Source: Drosophila miranda (taxonomy: Eukaryota > Arthropoda > Insecta > Diptera > Drosophilidae). Taken from it: a stretch of DNA of 64,000 nt. Position 1 is the stretch's first letter, and each line of letters opens with the position of its first letter. The notes beneath the pieces are model-generated. The model worked only from the letters and a program-made list of their open reading frames with translations. It did no database searches and was not told the DNA's origin. The position numbers and the translations under genes were made by a program. Where the stretch lies: positions 26,973,657-27,037,656 of the forward strand of contig NC_046674.1 in the NCBI RefSeq assembly GCF_003369915.1, in the 5' to 3' direction. Positions 1-8,841 of this stretch are shown piece after piece.

Positions 1-405
1 TTACTCTTTGCTCTGGGGGGCCTTAGCTGGGATGAAGGTGTGAGACTCCCATCTTACTCTAGTAGACTGCTGCGTAGAAAAATGCTTGGTGTGATTTTTA
101 TGCACAACTTGATCAGGGGTGACATAGACAGCCCTGATCTGTTAAGCCGCATAAACTTTAGACTTACTTTTGACTTACTAGAAATTTTATACCGTTGTTT
201 CTTCCACTTTTCACATCGAATTATTCCTTGCATAAACCGTTTAGGGTCTTATGCTCGGATTATAATTAGTTTTATGTTTATTTTGAATACATGTCTAGTT
301 CTCTTAGAAACTTTCGTGCTAATATTCCTCGAATATTAGTCTAACAGCTATCTTTCCTGCATGCTCGCGTAACAGCCTTCTGCTTGTGTCACATAAAAAA
401 AAAAA
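1..405 (+). mobile_element. 3' end of a degenerate non-LTR (LINE) retrotransposon
   Basis: Translation of the first ~340 bases gives the characteristic C-terminal tail of a fly LINE reverse-transcriptase ORF2: a LPSYSSRLL block, then RRKMLGVIFMHNLIRGDIDSPDLL, shown here only as its key segments MLGV, IDSPDLL and INFR, followed by FHFSHR and a final frame containing NFRANI. The reading frame shifts near 220 and 290, and the spacing between SSRLL and RRKMLGV looks too short for the family, so this copy is decayed. An A-run at 395-405 looks like the 3' tail. The element continues off the left edge. The clade (Jockey/I-like) is inferred from this short region only. Confidence 0.6.
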
Positions 406-432
406 TGGCATACTTGATTGTTTCCATTTCAT

Positions 433-1029
433 ATGGGTAAAAATGAAACTTTGACATTAAGTTACAAAATAATTCTACACGTCAATTTTGGTGCGTCTGC
501 GGACGGAGAACAGGTTACTCACCCCCCAAATGGAGGTCCTGCCGCCTCTGGCTTGCAGAAGGAGGAAGAGAAGAAGGGAGAATGGAAGACACAGAGGTCT
601 CAGAAGAGGCGCTATAAGGCCGGGGAAGGCTGGGGCGGAAAGAAGCGGCAGCAGCAGCAGCAGCCACACAGCGATGCTATGGAAAAACAGAACCGACAAC
701 AGCACGCATGACAAGAGCGAGGACAGGGCGGCAATCAACAACGCCAAGAAGGCTCCCAGCTCTATAGTTCTCGCCAGCCGCAAGGCGAACTCCCCCAATG
801 GCCAGGAGCCCAGGGACGAGGTCTGCCTCAGCCGCGTGGAACTTTGGGAAAACCTGGTCAAGTATCTGTCAATTATCTCGACTTTAACTTGGACGAAATG
901 CCTGCGGTGGCCTATCACAACGATGTGAAGAACACGCCAGAGGGTCCTAAGAAGTTCTATCGTCAGGCCTTTGAGCAGTACAGAGTTGAACACTTGGGCG
1001 GTGCGATTGCCGCATTTGATGGACGTGCA
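433..1029 (+). pseudogene. AGO2: Argonaute-2-like pseudogene, 5' part (N-terminal region before the LTR insertion)
   Basis: Ago2 is the siRNA-guided slicer of fly antiviral and anti-transposon RNAi. The frame starting MGKNETLT at 433 resembles the Ago2 start. It runs through a lysine- and glutamine-rich segment, hits an in-frame TGA at 709-711, and continues in the same frame through a Q/G/R-rich stretch (the usual Ago2 N-terminal low-complexity region, here very short). It then enters the conserved N domain with GKPGQVSVNYLDFNLDEMP, KKFYRQAFEQYRVEHLGG and FDGRA. The exon is cut at 1029 by the retroelement and resumes at 8842 with SCYSVVKL, exactly where the family continues. The stop codon, the insertion and the downstream lesions mark it as a pseudogene. 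Residue-level similarity is to the fly Ago2 family; Ago1 is much less similar in this region. Confidence 0.8.
1026..1029. repeat. Target-site duplication TGCA (left copy)
   Basis: TGCA directly precedes the left LTR and is repeated at 8838-8841 after the right LTR. A 4-bp duplication is normal for gypsy-class integration. Removing the element and one copy restores an uninterrupted Ago2-like codon series at the junction. Confidence 0.9.
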
Positions 1030-1560
1030 AATTAAATAACTGCGGTAGCGGATTGCGTTTTTAAAAAGTTTTTATTTAACTTTTAAGTTTACAGATATAG
1101 ATTTAAGTTGAGGGTCACAAAGGATTCCGGACAAAGGGTTTGCGCGATCTTAGTTTTTAGCTCGACTTTTCGGTGTCGCTTCTGGATCAAGACTGACTTG
1201 AACTTTTTGATCTTTGCATCGTCGATCCCTTTCGGGAATAGTTTTTCTATAAACATTTCAATTGATTTCGCCATCCCGAGTATTGGATTTCGTCATCCAA
1301 AGAGAGAACTGTAAAATGCCCAAAGTGCAGGATCTGCAGAAAGCCGGGTGTGAGATTGTTTATGAGAAGCCGGGTGTGGGCAAACATTGGTTTTCCATTT
1401 AGGCGAGTGTCAAAGATTGGGATTGTGGCGGGAGCCATTGAGATTGTACATCTTAGAAATCAATTAGGCGGAGGCCCAAGATTGAAATTGTTTTCGTTTT
1501 GGAAAGCCAAAGATTGTTTACAACTCGTATAAGAGCTCAATAGAATTGGGTACGTTAACT
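1030..1560 (-). repeat. 3' LTR of the errantivirus (left in window)
   Basis: 531 bp, matching the repeat at 8307-8837 with two visible substitutions. In element sense it starts AGTTAACGTACC after the polypurine tract and ends TTTAATT. An AATAAA-type polyadenylation signal lies at about 1068-1073 (reverse strand). A 61-codon lysine-rich reading frame inside the LTR (1089-1274) is present in both copies, but I see no reason to call it a gene. Confidence 0.95.
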
Positions 1561-1575
1561 CCCCCCATTCTTAAA
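1561..1575 (-). other. Polypurine tract (plus-strand primer) of the errantivirus
   Basis: On the minus strand AAGAATGGGGGG lies directly against the AGTTAAC start of the 3' LTR. This is the expected location and composition of the plus-strand synthesis primer. Confidence 0.8.
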
Positions 1576-2999
1576 TGTTTCGTCCCGATACATTTTGAAG
1601 TTCTGATAGAGCTCTAATTTCTTCTGACAGTATTTGAATGCTGCTTTCCACTATTTCTTCTGACGGTATTCTTATTGATTTAATAAGTACAAATTTGGTT
1701 AGTTTATAGCCGAAGTAAAATAACATTATCAATATCAAAATGATTAAAAATAATGTTGTTAATGGTAAGGCCGTATTACCTAATGTTATAAGGGGATTTA
1801 AAATATTAACATTATCAAAAGAAAATTGCTTATCATTCGATTGTATATAATCAACTAATTCAAAATCGCTATATCTATGATGCGATATATATCTTAGAAT
1901 TTTACCCTTATCATTTATGTGGGTTATATTATTTATTAAAATTGTGTTGTTGAATATAAGGAGATACGAACCTAACCAAGTAGTATTGTCTACGATATTT
2001 TTGCCTGAAACTAATATGGCACCATCCTGAATGATGTATATTTCTTTGTTTTTTTCCCTTTTTTTAGTGCATTTGGCTTTAAAGCCATTAAGTAAATTGG
2101 TGAAACAGGTCTTCTTTAAATTTATTTGTGCGTAATTGTTAAAACTTTCACTTTTAAAATTATTCATTAAATAGTATTTCTCCTTACATTCACAAACTTT
2201 TTCACTTATAAGTTATAACTAACATTCCATCATTCTGTGAGATGGCTCTTGCATGGTAAAACTTGCAAATATCTTTAATTTGAGGATATTTTATATAAAT
2301 GATTATTAAATCTGCATTTCGAATTATTTTAACCGTTGCAATGTCCAGCAGATCAGACAGTTCAACAGGATGCTTTTCATGCTTATAAATGTCCTCTATT
2401 TCGTTTTTATTTAAAATTTTTGTATTGAAAATGTTTACTTTTAAGAGGGTTATGGTATCAACTAAATTTAGTAGGTTAAAAGTTATTAATTTTAAACGAT
2501 GCTTTCTCAGTATCGTTTCTTCATTGAAGATGACATTTTTTAATGAATTTGATAGCAATTCAATTTCTTTGAAAAATTTGGAATTTATTACAAATTGTTT
2601 ATTATTATTTTCAGTTAATTCATTTACTTTATTTTGTATTTTCAAAAAGTCGTCATGATCAGGGCTGCCTGCTATCCATTTCCAAATGGTACCTAATTCA
2701 TTTATTCCCCTTTTATTCCGTTTTGGAACTAATTCTGAAATCATTAATTTTAATAGACTTAAGTCCATTGATATTTCGCACTCATCGTCTGAATTAATTG
2801 ATTTGTTGACATATTTGGATTCTATATCAATTATCTCTCTATAAAAACTCAAATTAGTAATATGGAAAAGTTCAGCGTATGTTTCATAAGTGTAAACGTC
2901 TCTGTCGTCTTTGAGCAATAGATAGTCACTATGCGTATAGTCAATTACTTCCGAAGTCGTCAATATAACAAAAGTCAGTATAAGTATATTCGCATACAT
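1571..2999 (-). pseudogene. env: Errantivirus env, one frameshift
   Basis: Env encodes a membrane fusion glycoprotein related to baculovirus F proteins. The first frame (2999-2202) begins with a hydrophobic signal-like N-terminus and carries a furin-type site RNKR followed by G at residues 94-98, then a hydrophobic segment in the position of the fusion peptide. The second frame (about 2200-1571) carries the ectodomain C-terminus, a transmembrane segment centred on LFLIILILIMLFYFG, and a short cytoplasmic tail. The two halves lie in different frames. The first ends at a TGA at about 2202-2204, and the second is open from just upstream of that point, which indicates a small indel near 2205-2212. 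The start follows the pol stop by 16 bp, as expected for a spliced subgenomic mRNA. A base-calling error in the T-rich region is possible. Confidence 0.85.
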
Positions 3000-3015
3000 T
3001 TTCTGGAAAAAATAT

Positions 3016-6000
3016 TTAATATTTAATGTTATCTTTATGTATAATTCTGTTTCTATTGTTGATTACAGTTTTATTCGGTCGATTTTCCTTAACTACCTGC
3101 TTTTTGTATCGGGATTGAAGTTTATTTCTTTCCCCGAATTTCTTTTCATAAACTACTTCTCCTAATTTATAATCTTTTTCTCTTCTTTCTTTGTTATGTA
3201 GCTTAAGCATTTTGGTCTGAGCTTCCTTAAGTAATATTGGATTATTTTTGTGCTCTATATTGTTATACAATATGTCATATGGCATTTGATTGGTCGTTGA
3301 ATGTATCGTCAGGTTATATTTCAGTGCCGCCCTTATTATTATTTCTGAATAATCTGTTAGATTTAGTTCATCCTTGATGCACCGCGCTATTTCTGTTAGT
3401 GTGGAATGTACCCTTTCTACCTGACCATTTGAGGTGCTGTGTCTGGGATCAGCATAATAAATAGTTAAGTTACTTCTTTGTATGAATGATCTAAATTGTG
3501 CTGAAGTAAAGCTTGGTTCGTTGTCAGTCATTAATGATGTTGCTAACGGAAAGTGTTGCAAAATTTCCATTACCTTATTTTCAATGTTTAATTTACTTTG
3601 AATTTCCTTGACCACCAAGTATTTGGAATAAGAATCTATACAAGTTATGAATGTTAGGTTTTGGGCATAGTATATGTCTAAATGTAATTGATCTCCTTCT
3701 TTTGCTGGAATGGGAGCTTCCCCAATTGGAATTTTTACAGGGTGTGGTTACAGGTTACAGGTTTGGCCAATAATACAACTTAGTTATTTGTTTGTAATTT
3801 TCGTCTAGTCCTCTATGGGCTCTGCAATGTGTTTCTTCTATAATTATAGCTTTATCTTCTGAATTTACTACATCTTGGAGGAACTTTCTCGTGAAGAGAA
3901 ATTTATTTATGAAGTTTTCCTTTAGCTTATTTTGGATAAGGTATAAATCTTCTAAAGTGCAGTGTATTCCTGTGGTTAAGTGAGGCTGAATAAATTCCTT
4001 TAAAATGATTAGCAGATTGTCAACCGTATCAAATTCAATAATATGTCGGGTATTTTCATAAACTTTTACTAACTCATGAACTGTGAATCTCCCTTGCGCT
4101 AATAGTAGCTGCTGTTTAAATTGGTTTAGAGGCTTGCTAGTCTCTTGAATGACGTTTTCAAAACTACTCTCTGCTGAATGCTGAGTATTTATGTCTGATT
4201 CTGATTCTGTCTGGTCGACATCACTATCTGTCATATGATTTATTTTAATCCGAGATAAAGCGTCCGCTACTACGTTAGTTGAGCCTGGCTTATAAATGAT
4301 TTTTGGTGTGAAACTTTCTATAAAGTAATCCCAACGTTTCATTTCAACATTTGGATTTTTTTGCGGCATTGCAAAGGACAAAGGTTGGTGATCTGTATGT
4401 ATTTCAATTCCACTCACTCCGTATAAATAATTTCGCAAATTTTTTAATGCCCATACAATAGCTAATAATTCCTTTTTATTAGTAGCATATAATTGCTCGG
4501 TTTTACTTAAAGTTTTAGAAATAAATGTTATGGGATTAACATCTTGCGACAAAACTGCACCTATTGCTATGTCCAATGCATCTGTGGTTAATGTGAATTT
4601 TTTATTGTAATCTGGTTGTACTAATTCAATATGTGCTATTAAACTGTCCTTTAAATTATTAAATGCTCCAATTGCTGGCTCATCCAGCTGTATTAATGTT
4701 TTCTTGGATGCCCTTCGTGAAACTTTCCCATTTACTCCACTCAGATATTTTGTTAATGGTTTGGCAATTGTGGCATAATTTCGGACAAATTTTCTGTAAT
4801 ACCCTGTTAGTCCTAAGAAGCTACGTAGCTCTCTGATATTTTTAGGAATTGGATAGCTTTGTATTGTGGAGATTTTGTCTGGATCTGTTTTAATGATATT
4901 TTGGGAAACAATGTACCCCAGAAATTTGGTTTCCAATTGAAAGAATTTAGGCTTCTCTAGGGAAATTTTCATATTAGCGTTTTGCAATATCTGTATTATA
5001 TGAATTAGATCTTTATAATATTGTTCTATAGTTTTTGAAAATATTATTATATCGTCCATATAGACGTGACAAGTTTTCCCAACTTGTTCTCTAAGTATAT
5101 CGTCCATTGCCCTTTGGAAAATCCTGGGAGCGTTTGTCAATCCCATAGGCATTCTTAGAAATTCATATTTGCCGTTATTTATGGAAAAAGATGTTTTTTC
5201 AGTATCTGATTCCCTCATTAAAATCTGATAGAAACCTGACTCTAAATCAATGGCCGAGAAATACTTTGCCTTACCTAAATTGGCAAGGATTACTGAAGGA
5301 TCTTGCATAGGGTATCTATCCGGTATGGTGTTTTCATTAAGTTTCTTAAAGTCTATTACTAATCTATGCTTAGGAGTTCCGTCCTCATTTACTCCCTTCT
5401 TTGGTACTACTATTACCGGTGAATTATATGGGCTTTTACTAGGTCTGATTATACCTTCATCTAACATTTTACTTATTTCGTTATTAACGAAATCGTTAAC
5501 CGAATAAGCGTATGGATACTGTTTGCCATATACCGGTCTATCATGTTCAGTGTTAATCTCTCCTTTTATATCCGTTCTGAACGGTAACTGTAAATCTATA
5601 TTGGCATGGTCTTCTTCGATGATAGATACCATTTTCTCTCTGAGATTTTCTAAATTGTCCTCTTTGTAGGTTATTGTGTTATACAATTTCATTTTTTTCA
5701 ATTCAGAATTTGCATAACTTTGTATGTCGGATATTTCTACGACGGCGCGTTCAGGATTTTTGCATCCCAAACTTTTAAATTGTTCATTGTCGGATAATTC
5801 AACGACGGCGTGTTCAGGATTCTTTAATCCCAAACTATTCGAACTTTTAGTGTCGGATAATTCAACGACGGCGTGCTCAGGATATTTTAATCCCAAACTA
5901 TTAAAACTTTGGATGTCGGATAATTCAACGACGGCGGGTTCAGGATATTTGAATCCCAAACTATTGACGGATAATTCTTCGTCGGCGTGCTCAGGATTTT

Positions 6001-6513
6001 TTGATCCCAAGCTATATAAACTTCCTTCTACCTTTACTGAATCACTTTTCATTTCTTTTTCTTCTTCAAAATATTTTTTTATTATATATTCCTTCAACGG
6101 AAGGATGGTTTTTCCTTCTATAAAGGTTAATTTGTTTAAAGAAAGGACCTCGTCATATATTAGTTTCTCCTCATTGTCTTTATAACTTAAAGTCCCCTTT
6201 CCTGTATTAATAACAGCTCCGATTTTCTTTAATAGGTTAAATCCTATTAGTAAATCTGCCTCCATTCCATCTATTTCATAAAACACTTGCTTTGTGTTGA
6301 AAATAGTTATATTATGGAAATATTTAATTATTGAAAACCCATTCACTGTAGCAACTTTCTTATAAATTGATAATGCTTTTTTATTTTCGTAAATTCCCTT
6401 TTTTATATAACAGGAAGTTGCTCCCGTATCCATCAAAACTTTTAATTCTCTGTTTATTTTTTTATCTACTCTTTTTAAGTAGGGCAGACCTACTTCGGGG
6501 GCTGATCTAAAAA
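3016..6513 (-). pseudogene. pol: Errantivirus pol (protease, RT, RNase H, integrase), broken in the integrase zinc finger
   Basis: The frame is open from about 6513 (overlapping the end of gag) to 3755. It carries an aspartic protease motif DTGA near 6428, a repeat-rich spacer (about 6020-5726), the reverse transcriptase with YMDD at about 5063-5052, and RNase H with TDALD (where TDASD is usual), a KKELLAIVWAL block and TDHQPL. The integrase then begins with the HxxxH half of its zinc finger (HCRAH). After YYWPNL the frame ends at 3755. The integrase core resumes in another frame from about 3745, with LHLDIYY, MTDNEPS and GQVERVH supplying the D,D,E residues. Only about 20 bases separate the blocks, so the CxxC half of the finger has been deleted and the frame changed. 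A direct repeat CCTGTAACC/CCTGTAA sits at the junction. Confidence 0.9.
5726..6020 (-). repeat. 63-bp tandem repeat coding a 21-residue unit inside pol
   Basis: GTCGGATA-type unit starts occur at 5726, 5789, 5852 and 5915 (63-bp period), with a shortened unit starting at 5966. Each encodes a variant of NSLGxKxPEhAVVELSD between protease and RT. Units are imperfect but keep frame. Confidence 0.9.
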
Positions 6514-7734
6514 ATGGTCCTCCTCAATGTTATTTATCCGCATTGCTTTATTAGCCGGTTGTTCCGACATTTCGTTTGGCTTTCGTTTCTGCGCCTGATT
6601 TTCGTTAGACTGATTATTCGGTACTACGTTTGCCCTAAAATGCTGAGCTTGGTTATAATTGTTATTATTTCTCCTATAATAACCGTTAGTATTCTCCCGA
6701 TAATTTCTATTATTATTATTTCCCCTGAATTGATTGCTGTTCTGTCGGTTCTTGATTTGTATCGATTCGTCTACATCCATTGGTTCTGGGGCCTGATTTT
6801 GTTGTCTATTACCCAAGAAATAGGGTTGTCCCCATGAAATTTTATTCCTCTGAAAATCCTTTTTTTGGTCGAATGGTGAACTATTAGTCCTTGGTTGTCG
6901 TTGGTTGAATCTTAATGTATTGTAATTATTATTCCCTGAATTTCTGGGGCCACTGAATTGGTAGGCAAATTGGGCCCGAATGTTATTTGATTGCAATTCC
7001 TGTACCTTTGCCAAGGCATTCGGTAAATCTGGGGGATTCAATGAAAATAGGATTTCTGCAATGCCGCCGTTTAGGCCAGTGACAAAAATGCGTAAGGCAT
7101 TGTCTCTAATTTTTTTATTTGATTCTTTTGTGATTTCACTATCCTTTCCGTGAGTCATTATTGTCTTATTTATTAACAAGGTCATTTTCTTGTTAACCTC
7201 GTTATAGAAATCTATTATTGAAAGGTTTCCTTGTCGGAGAACGCTTAACTCCTGTTCTATTATGTAAATTGGTCTCTTGTCACTGTAAACAAAGTCAAGT
7301 CGTGAAAGTATCGCATCAAAATTTAAAACTGTCCCGTGGTTGGTCAGTCCGTCATGTGCTGGTCCTGTTATTTTGTTTCTTAAAATTGTTAAGGCAATAT
7401 AATATTGCTTACTTCCTTTCTTATATAATTTCAGTGCAGTTTCTGCAGCTTCCCACCATCCTACGTATTGGTTCAATCCACCATTGAAAATTGGTAGGGA
7501 TTCTATTACCTTTAATGTGGTGTCATCTTTTATTGTCTCGTCTATTGTTTCTGCCTGATAATCTAATACCTGATCGGATTTAGTTTCTATTTGTTGTTTC
7601 AAATTTACTATTTGCTCCTGTACTTGTAAAATTTGAAGTGCTATCAATTGTTTGACCAGATCTGCAGTGAGATCGGTCCTTGTTTGTGAGTTAATCATTT
7701 TTAGTTTTCCAAACTCTAAAGTTAGTTGATCCAC
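6490..7734 (-). CDS. gag: Errantivirus gag polyprotein
   Basis: A 414-residue reading frame immediately upstream of pol in element sense, intact from ATG at 7734 to TAG at 6490-6492. The first ~260 residues are a helical capsid-type region (motifs GWWEAAETALKLY and ITGPAHDGL). The C-terminal ~150 residues are rich in N, Q and R without a CCHC zinc knuckle, which is usual for errantivirus Gag. It builds the virus-like particle and would be translated from the unspliced RNA. It overlaps the pol frame by about 20 bases, consistent with production of Gag-Pol by a -1 frameshift. Confidence 0.9.
   Translation of the reverse strand: MDQLTLEFGKLKMINSQTRTDLTADLVKQLIALQILQVQEQIVNLKQQIETKSDQVLDYQAETIDETIKDDTTLKVIESLPIFNGGLNQYVGWWEAAETALKLYKKGSKQYYIALTILRNKITGPAHDGLTNHGTVLNFDAILSRLDFVYSDKRPIYIIEQELSVLRQGNLSIIDFYNEVNKKMTLLINKTIMTHGKDSEITKESNKKIRDNALRIFVTGLNGGIAEILFSLNPPDLPNALAKVQELQSNNIRAQFAYQFSGPRNSGNNNYNTLRFNQRQPRTNSSPFDQKKDFQRNKISWGQPYFLGNRQQNQAPEPMDVDESIQIKNRQNSNQFRGNNNNRNYRENTNGYYRRNNNNYNQAQHFRANVVPNNQSNENQAQKRKPNEMSEQPANKAMRINNIEEDHFLDQPPK
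6508..6514 (-). promoter_or_regulatory. Candidate -1 ribosomal frameshift site T TTT TTA between gag and pol
   Basis: On the minus strand the gag frame reads CAT TTT TTA GAT just before its stop. This gives the canonical X XXY YYZ heptamer TTTTTTA in the correct phase. Slipping back one base enters the pol frame, which is open from here through the protease. Function is inferred from phase and position; I did not identify the downstream stimulator structure. Confidence 0.7.
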
Positions 7735-8289
7735 CTTAAATTTTTCTTATATGTTTGTTTTTATATTCTTGACCACCGCTGGGCTTAAACCTAATTGAAC
7801 TTATATATTTAGTACTACAACTTTCGCTCACGAACTATCCGGTAGGGCTCGTCCTTCTTAGGGCCTTCCTTCTTGGTTTGGCTGACAGATCTTCGAATGG
7901 GTCTTCCTTCTTGATTTGGCTGACAGATCTTCGAACGGGTCTTCCTTCGTAAATTTCTTTGTTGTTTAACTGGGTCTTCTGGGGGTCTTCCTTCTTTGGT
8001 TTAGCTGATAGTTTCACTTTCTTTGTGTTTTGTTTTGATTGGTTTTGTTTAAAGATTGTGGTTTTTTTTTTTTTTTTGTATTTTTGAATTGTCTTGATTA
8101 GCTTTTCTTGTATATATTTTTGCACACCCTAAGCTCCGGTTTGTTTCCTTTTTATCTCACTTTTTCTTATCTAATATCTCACAGTCACTCCGCGTTTTTA
8201 TATTGAAGGATTTATTCCATTAATTAATTGTCCTTCGGGTTTCGGCACGACGTAACACTTTTATTATTCGGTGCTTTTTATACAACGTC
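7735..8289 (-). other. Errantivirus leader (5' UTR) with 38-bp tandem repeats
   Basis: Region between primer site and gag. Two nearly identical 38-bp units lie at 7861-7898 and 7899-7936. A partial third starts at 7937, and a degenerate relative is at 7983-8011. An in-phase reading frame through the repeats gives a basic, repetitive peptide that I do not consider a gene. A poly-T/poly-A tract is at about 8060-8076. Confidence 0.75.
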
Positions 8290-8307
8290 GCCCCACGTTG
8301 GGCGCCA
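8290..8307 (-). other. Primer binding site complementary to tRNA-Lys(CTT)
   Basis: The plus strand reads GCCCCACGTTGGGCGCCA, which matches the 3' 18 nt (with CCA) of insect tRNA-Lys(CTT) as I know it. On the minus strand it is TGGCGCCCAACG..., directly downstream of the 5' LTR and sharing its last base. A tRNA-Lys primer is typical of the gypsy subgroup. Confidence 0.9.
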
Positions 8308-8837
8308 ATTAAATAACTGCGGTAGCGGATTGCGTTTTTAAAAAGTTTTTATTTAACTTCTAAGTTTACAGATATAGATTTAAGTTGAGGGTCACAAAGG
8401 ATTCCGGACAAAGGGTTTGCGCGATCTTAGTTTTTAGCTCGACTTTTCGGTGTCGCTTCTGGATCAAGACTGACTTGAACTTTTTGATCTTTGCATCGTC
8501 GATCCCTTTCGGGAATAGTTTTTCTATAAACATTTCAATTGATTTCGCCATCCCGAGTATTGGATTTCGTCATCCAAAGAGAGAACTGTAAAATGCCCAA
8601 AGTGCAGGATCTGCAGAAAGCCGGGTGTGAGATTGTTTATGAGAAGCCGGGTGTGGGCAAACATTGGTTTTCCATTTAGGCGAGTGTCAAAGATTGGGAT
8701 TGTGGCGGGAGCCATTGAGATTGTACATCTTAGAAATCAATTAGGCGGAGGCCCAAGATTGAAATTGTTTTCGTTTTGAAAAGCCAAAGATTGTTTACAA
8801 CTCGTATAAGAGCTCAATAGAATTGGGTACGTTAACT
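8307..8837 (-). repeat. 5' LTR of the errantivirus (right in window)
   Basis: 531 bp, the second copy of the 1030-1560 LTR. It is the promoter-bearing LTR in element sense. It is followed by the TGCA target duplication and then Ago2-like coding sequence. Confidence 0.95.
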
Positions 8838-8841
8838 TGCA
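8838..8841. repeat. Target-site duplication TGCA (right copy)
   Basis: Matches 1026-1029 and flanks the right LTR. Confidence 0.9.

Larger units (their letters stand above)
1030..8837 (-). mobile_element. Gypsy-type errantivirus (LTR retrotransposon), full length but defective
   Basis: This is an insect endogenous retrovirus inserted antisense to the Ago2-like gene. In its own orientation the order is 5' LTR (8837-8307), primer site, leader, gag, pol, env, polypurine tract, 3' LTR (1560-1030). The LTRs start AGTTAAC and end TTTAATT in element sense and are 531 bp each. I count two differences between them (near 1095 and 1502), so the insertion is recent. Pol has protease, reverse transcriptase, RNase H and integrase in gypsy order, and env has the baculovirus-F-like layout of errantiviruses. 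Pol is interrupted near 3750 and env near 2205, so this copy cannot encode complete proteins on its own. Confidence 0.93.

Noticed and set aside
1089..1274. 61-codon lysine-rich frame inside each LTR
   Set aside because: It is duplicated only because the LTR is duplicated; there is no similarity I recognise and no position expected for an LTR-encoded protein.
7835..8125. 96-codon frame across the errantivirus leader
   Set aside because: Its repetitive basic sequence is produced by the 38-bp repeats and an A-run; gag starts downstream with a normal profile.
8110..8130. Su(Hw)-type insulator site (TTGCACACC) in the leader
   Set aside because: A single weak match; gypsy insulators need several clustered sites.
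8290..8307. tRNA-Lys gene fragment
   Set aside because: Only the 3' 18 nt matches and it abuts the LTR, so it is the primer binding site, not a tRNA gene.
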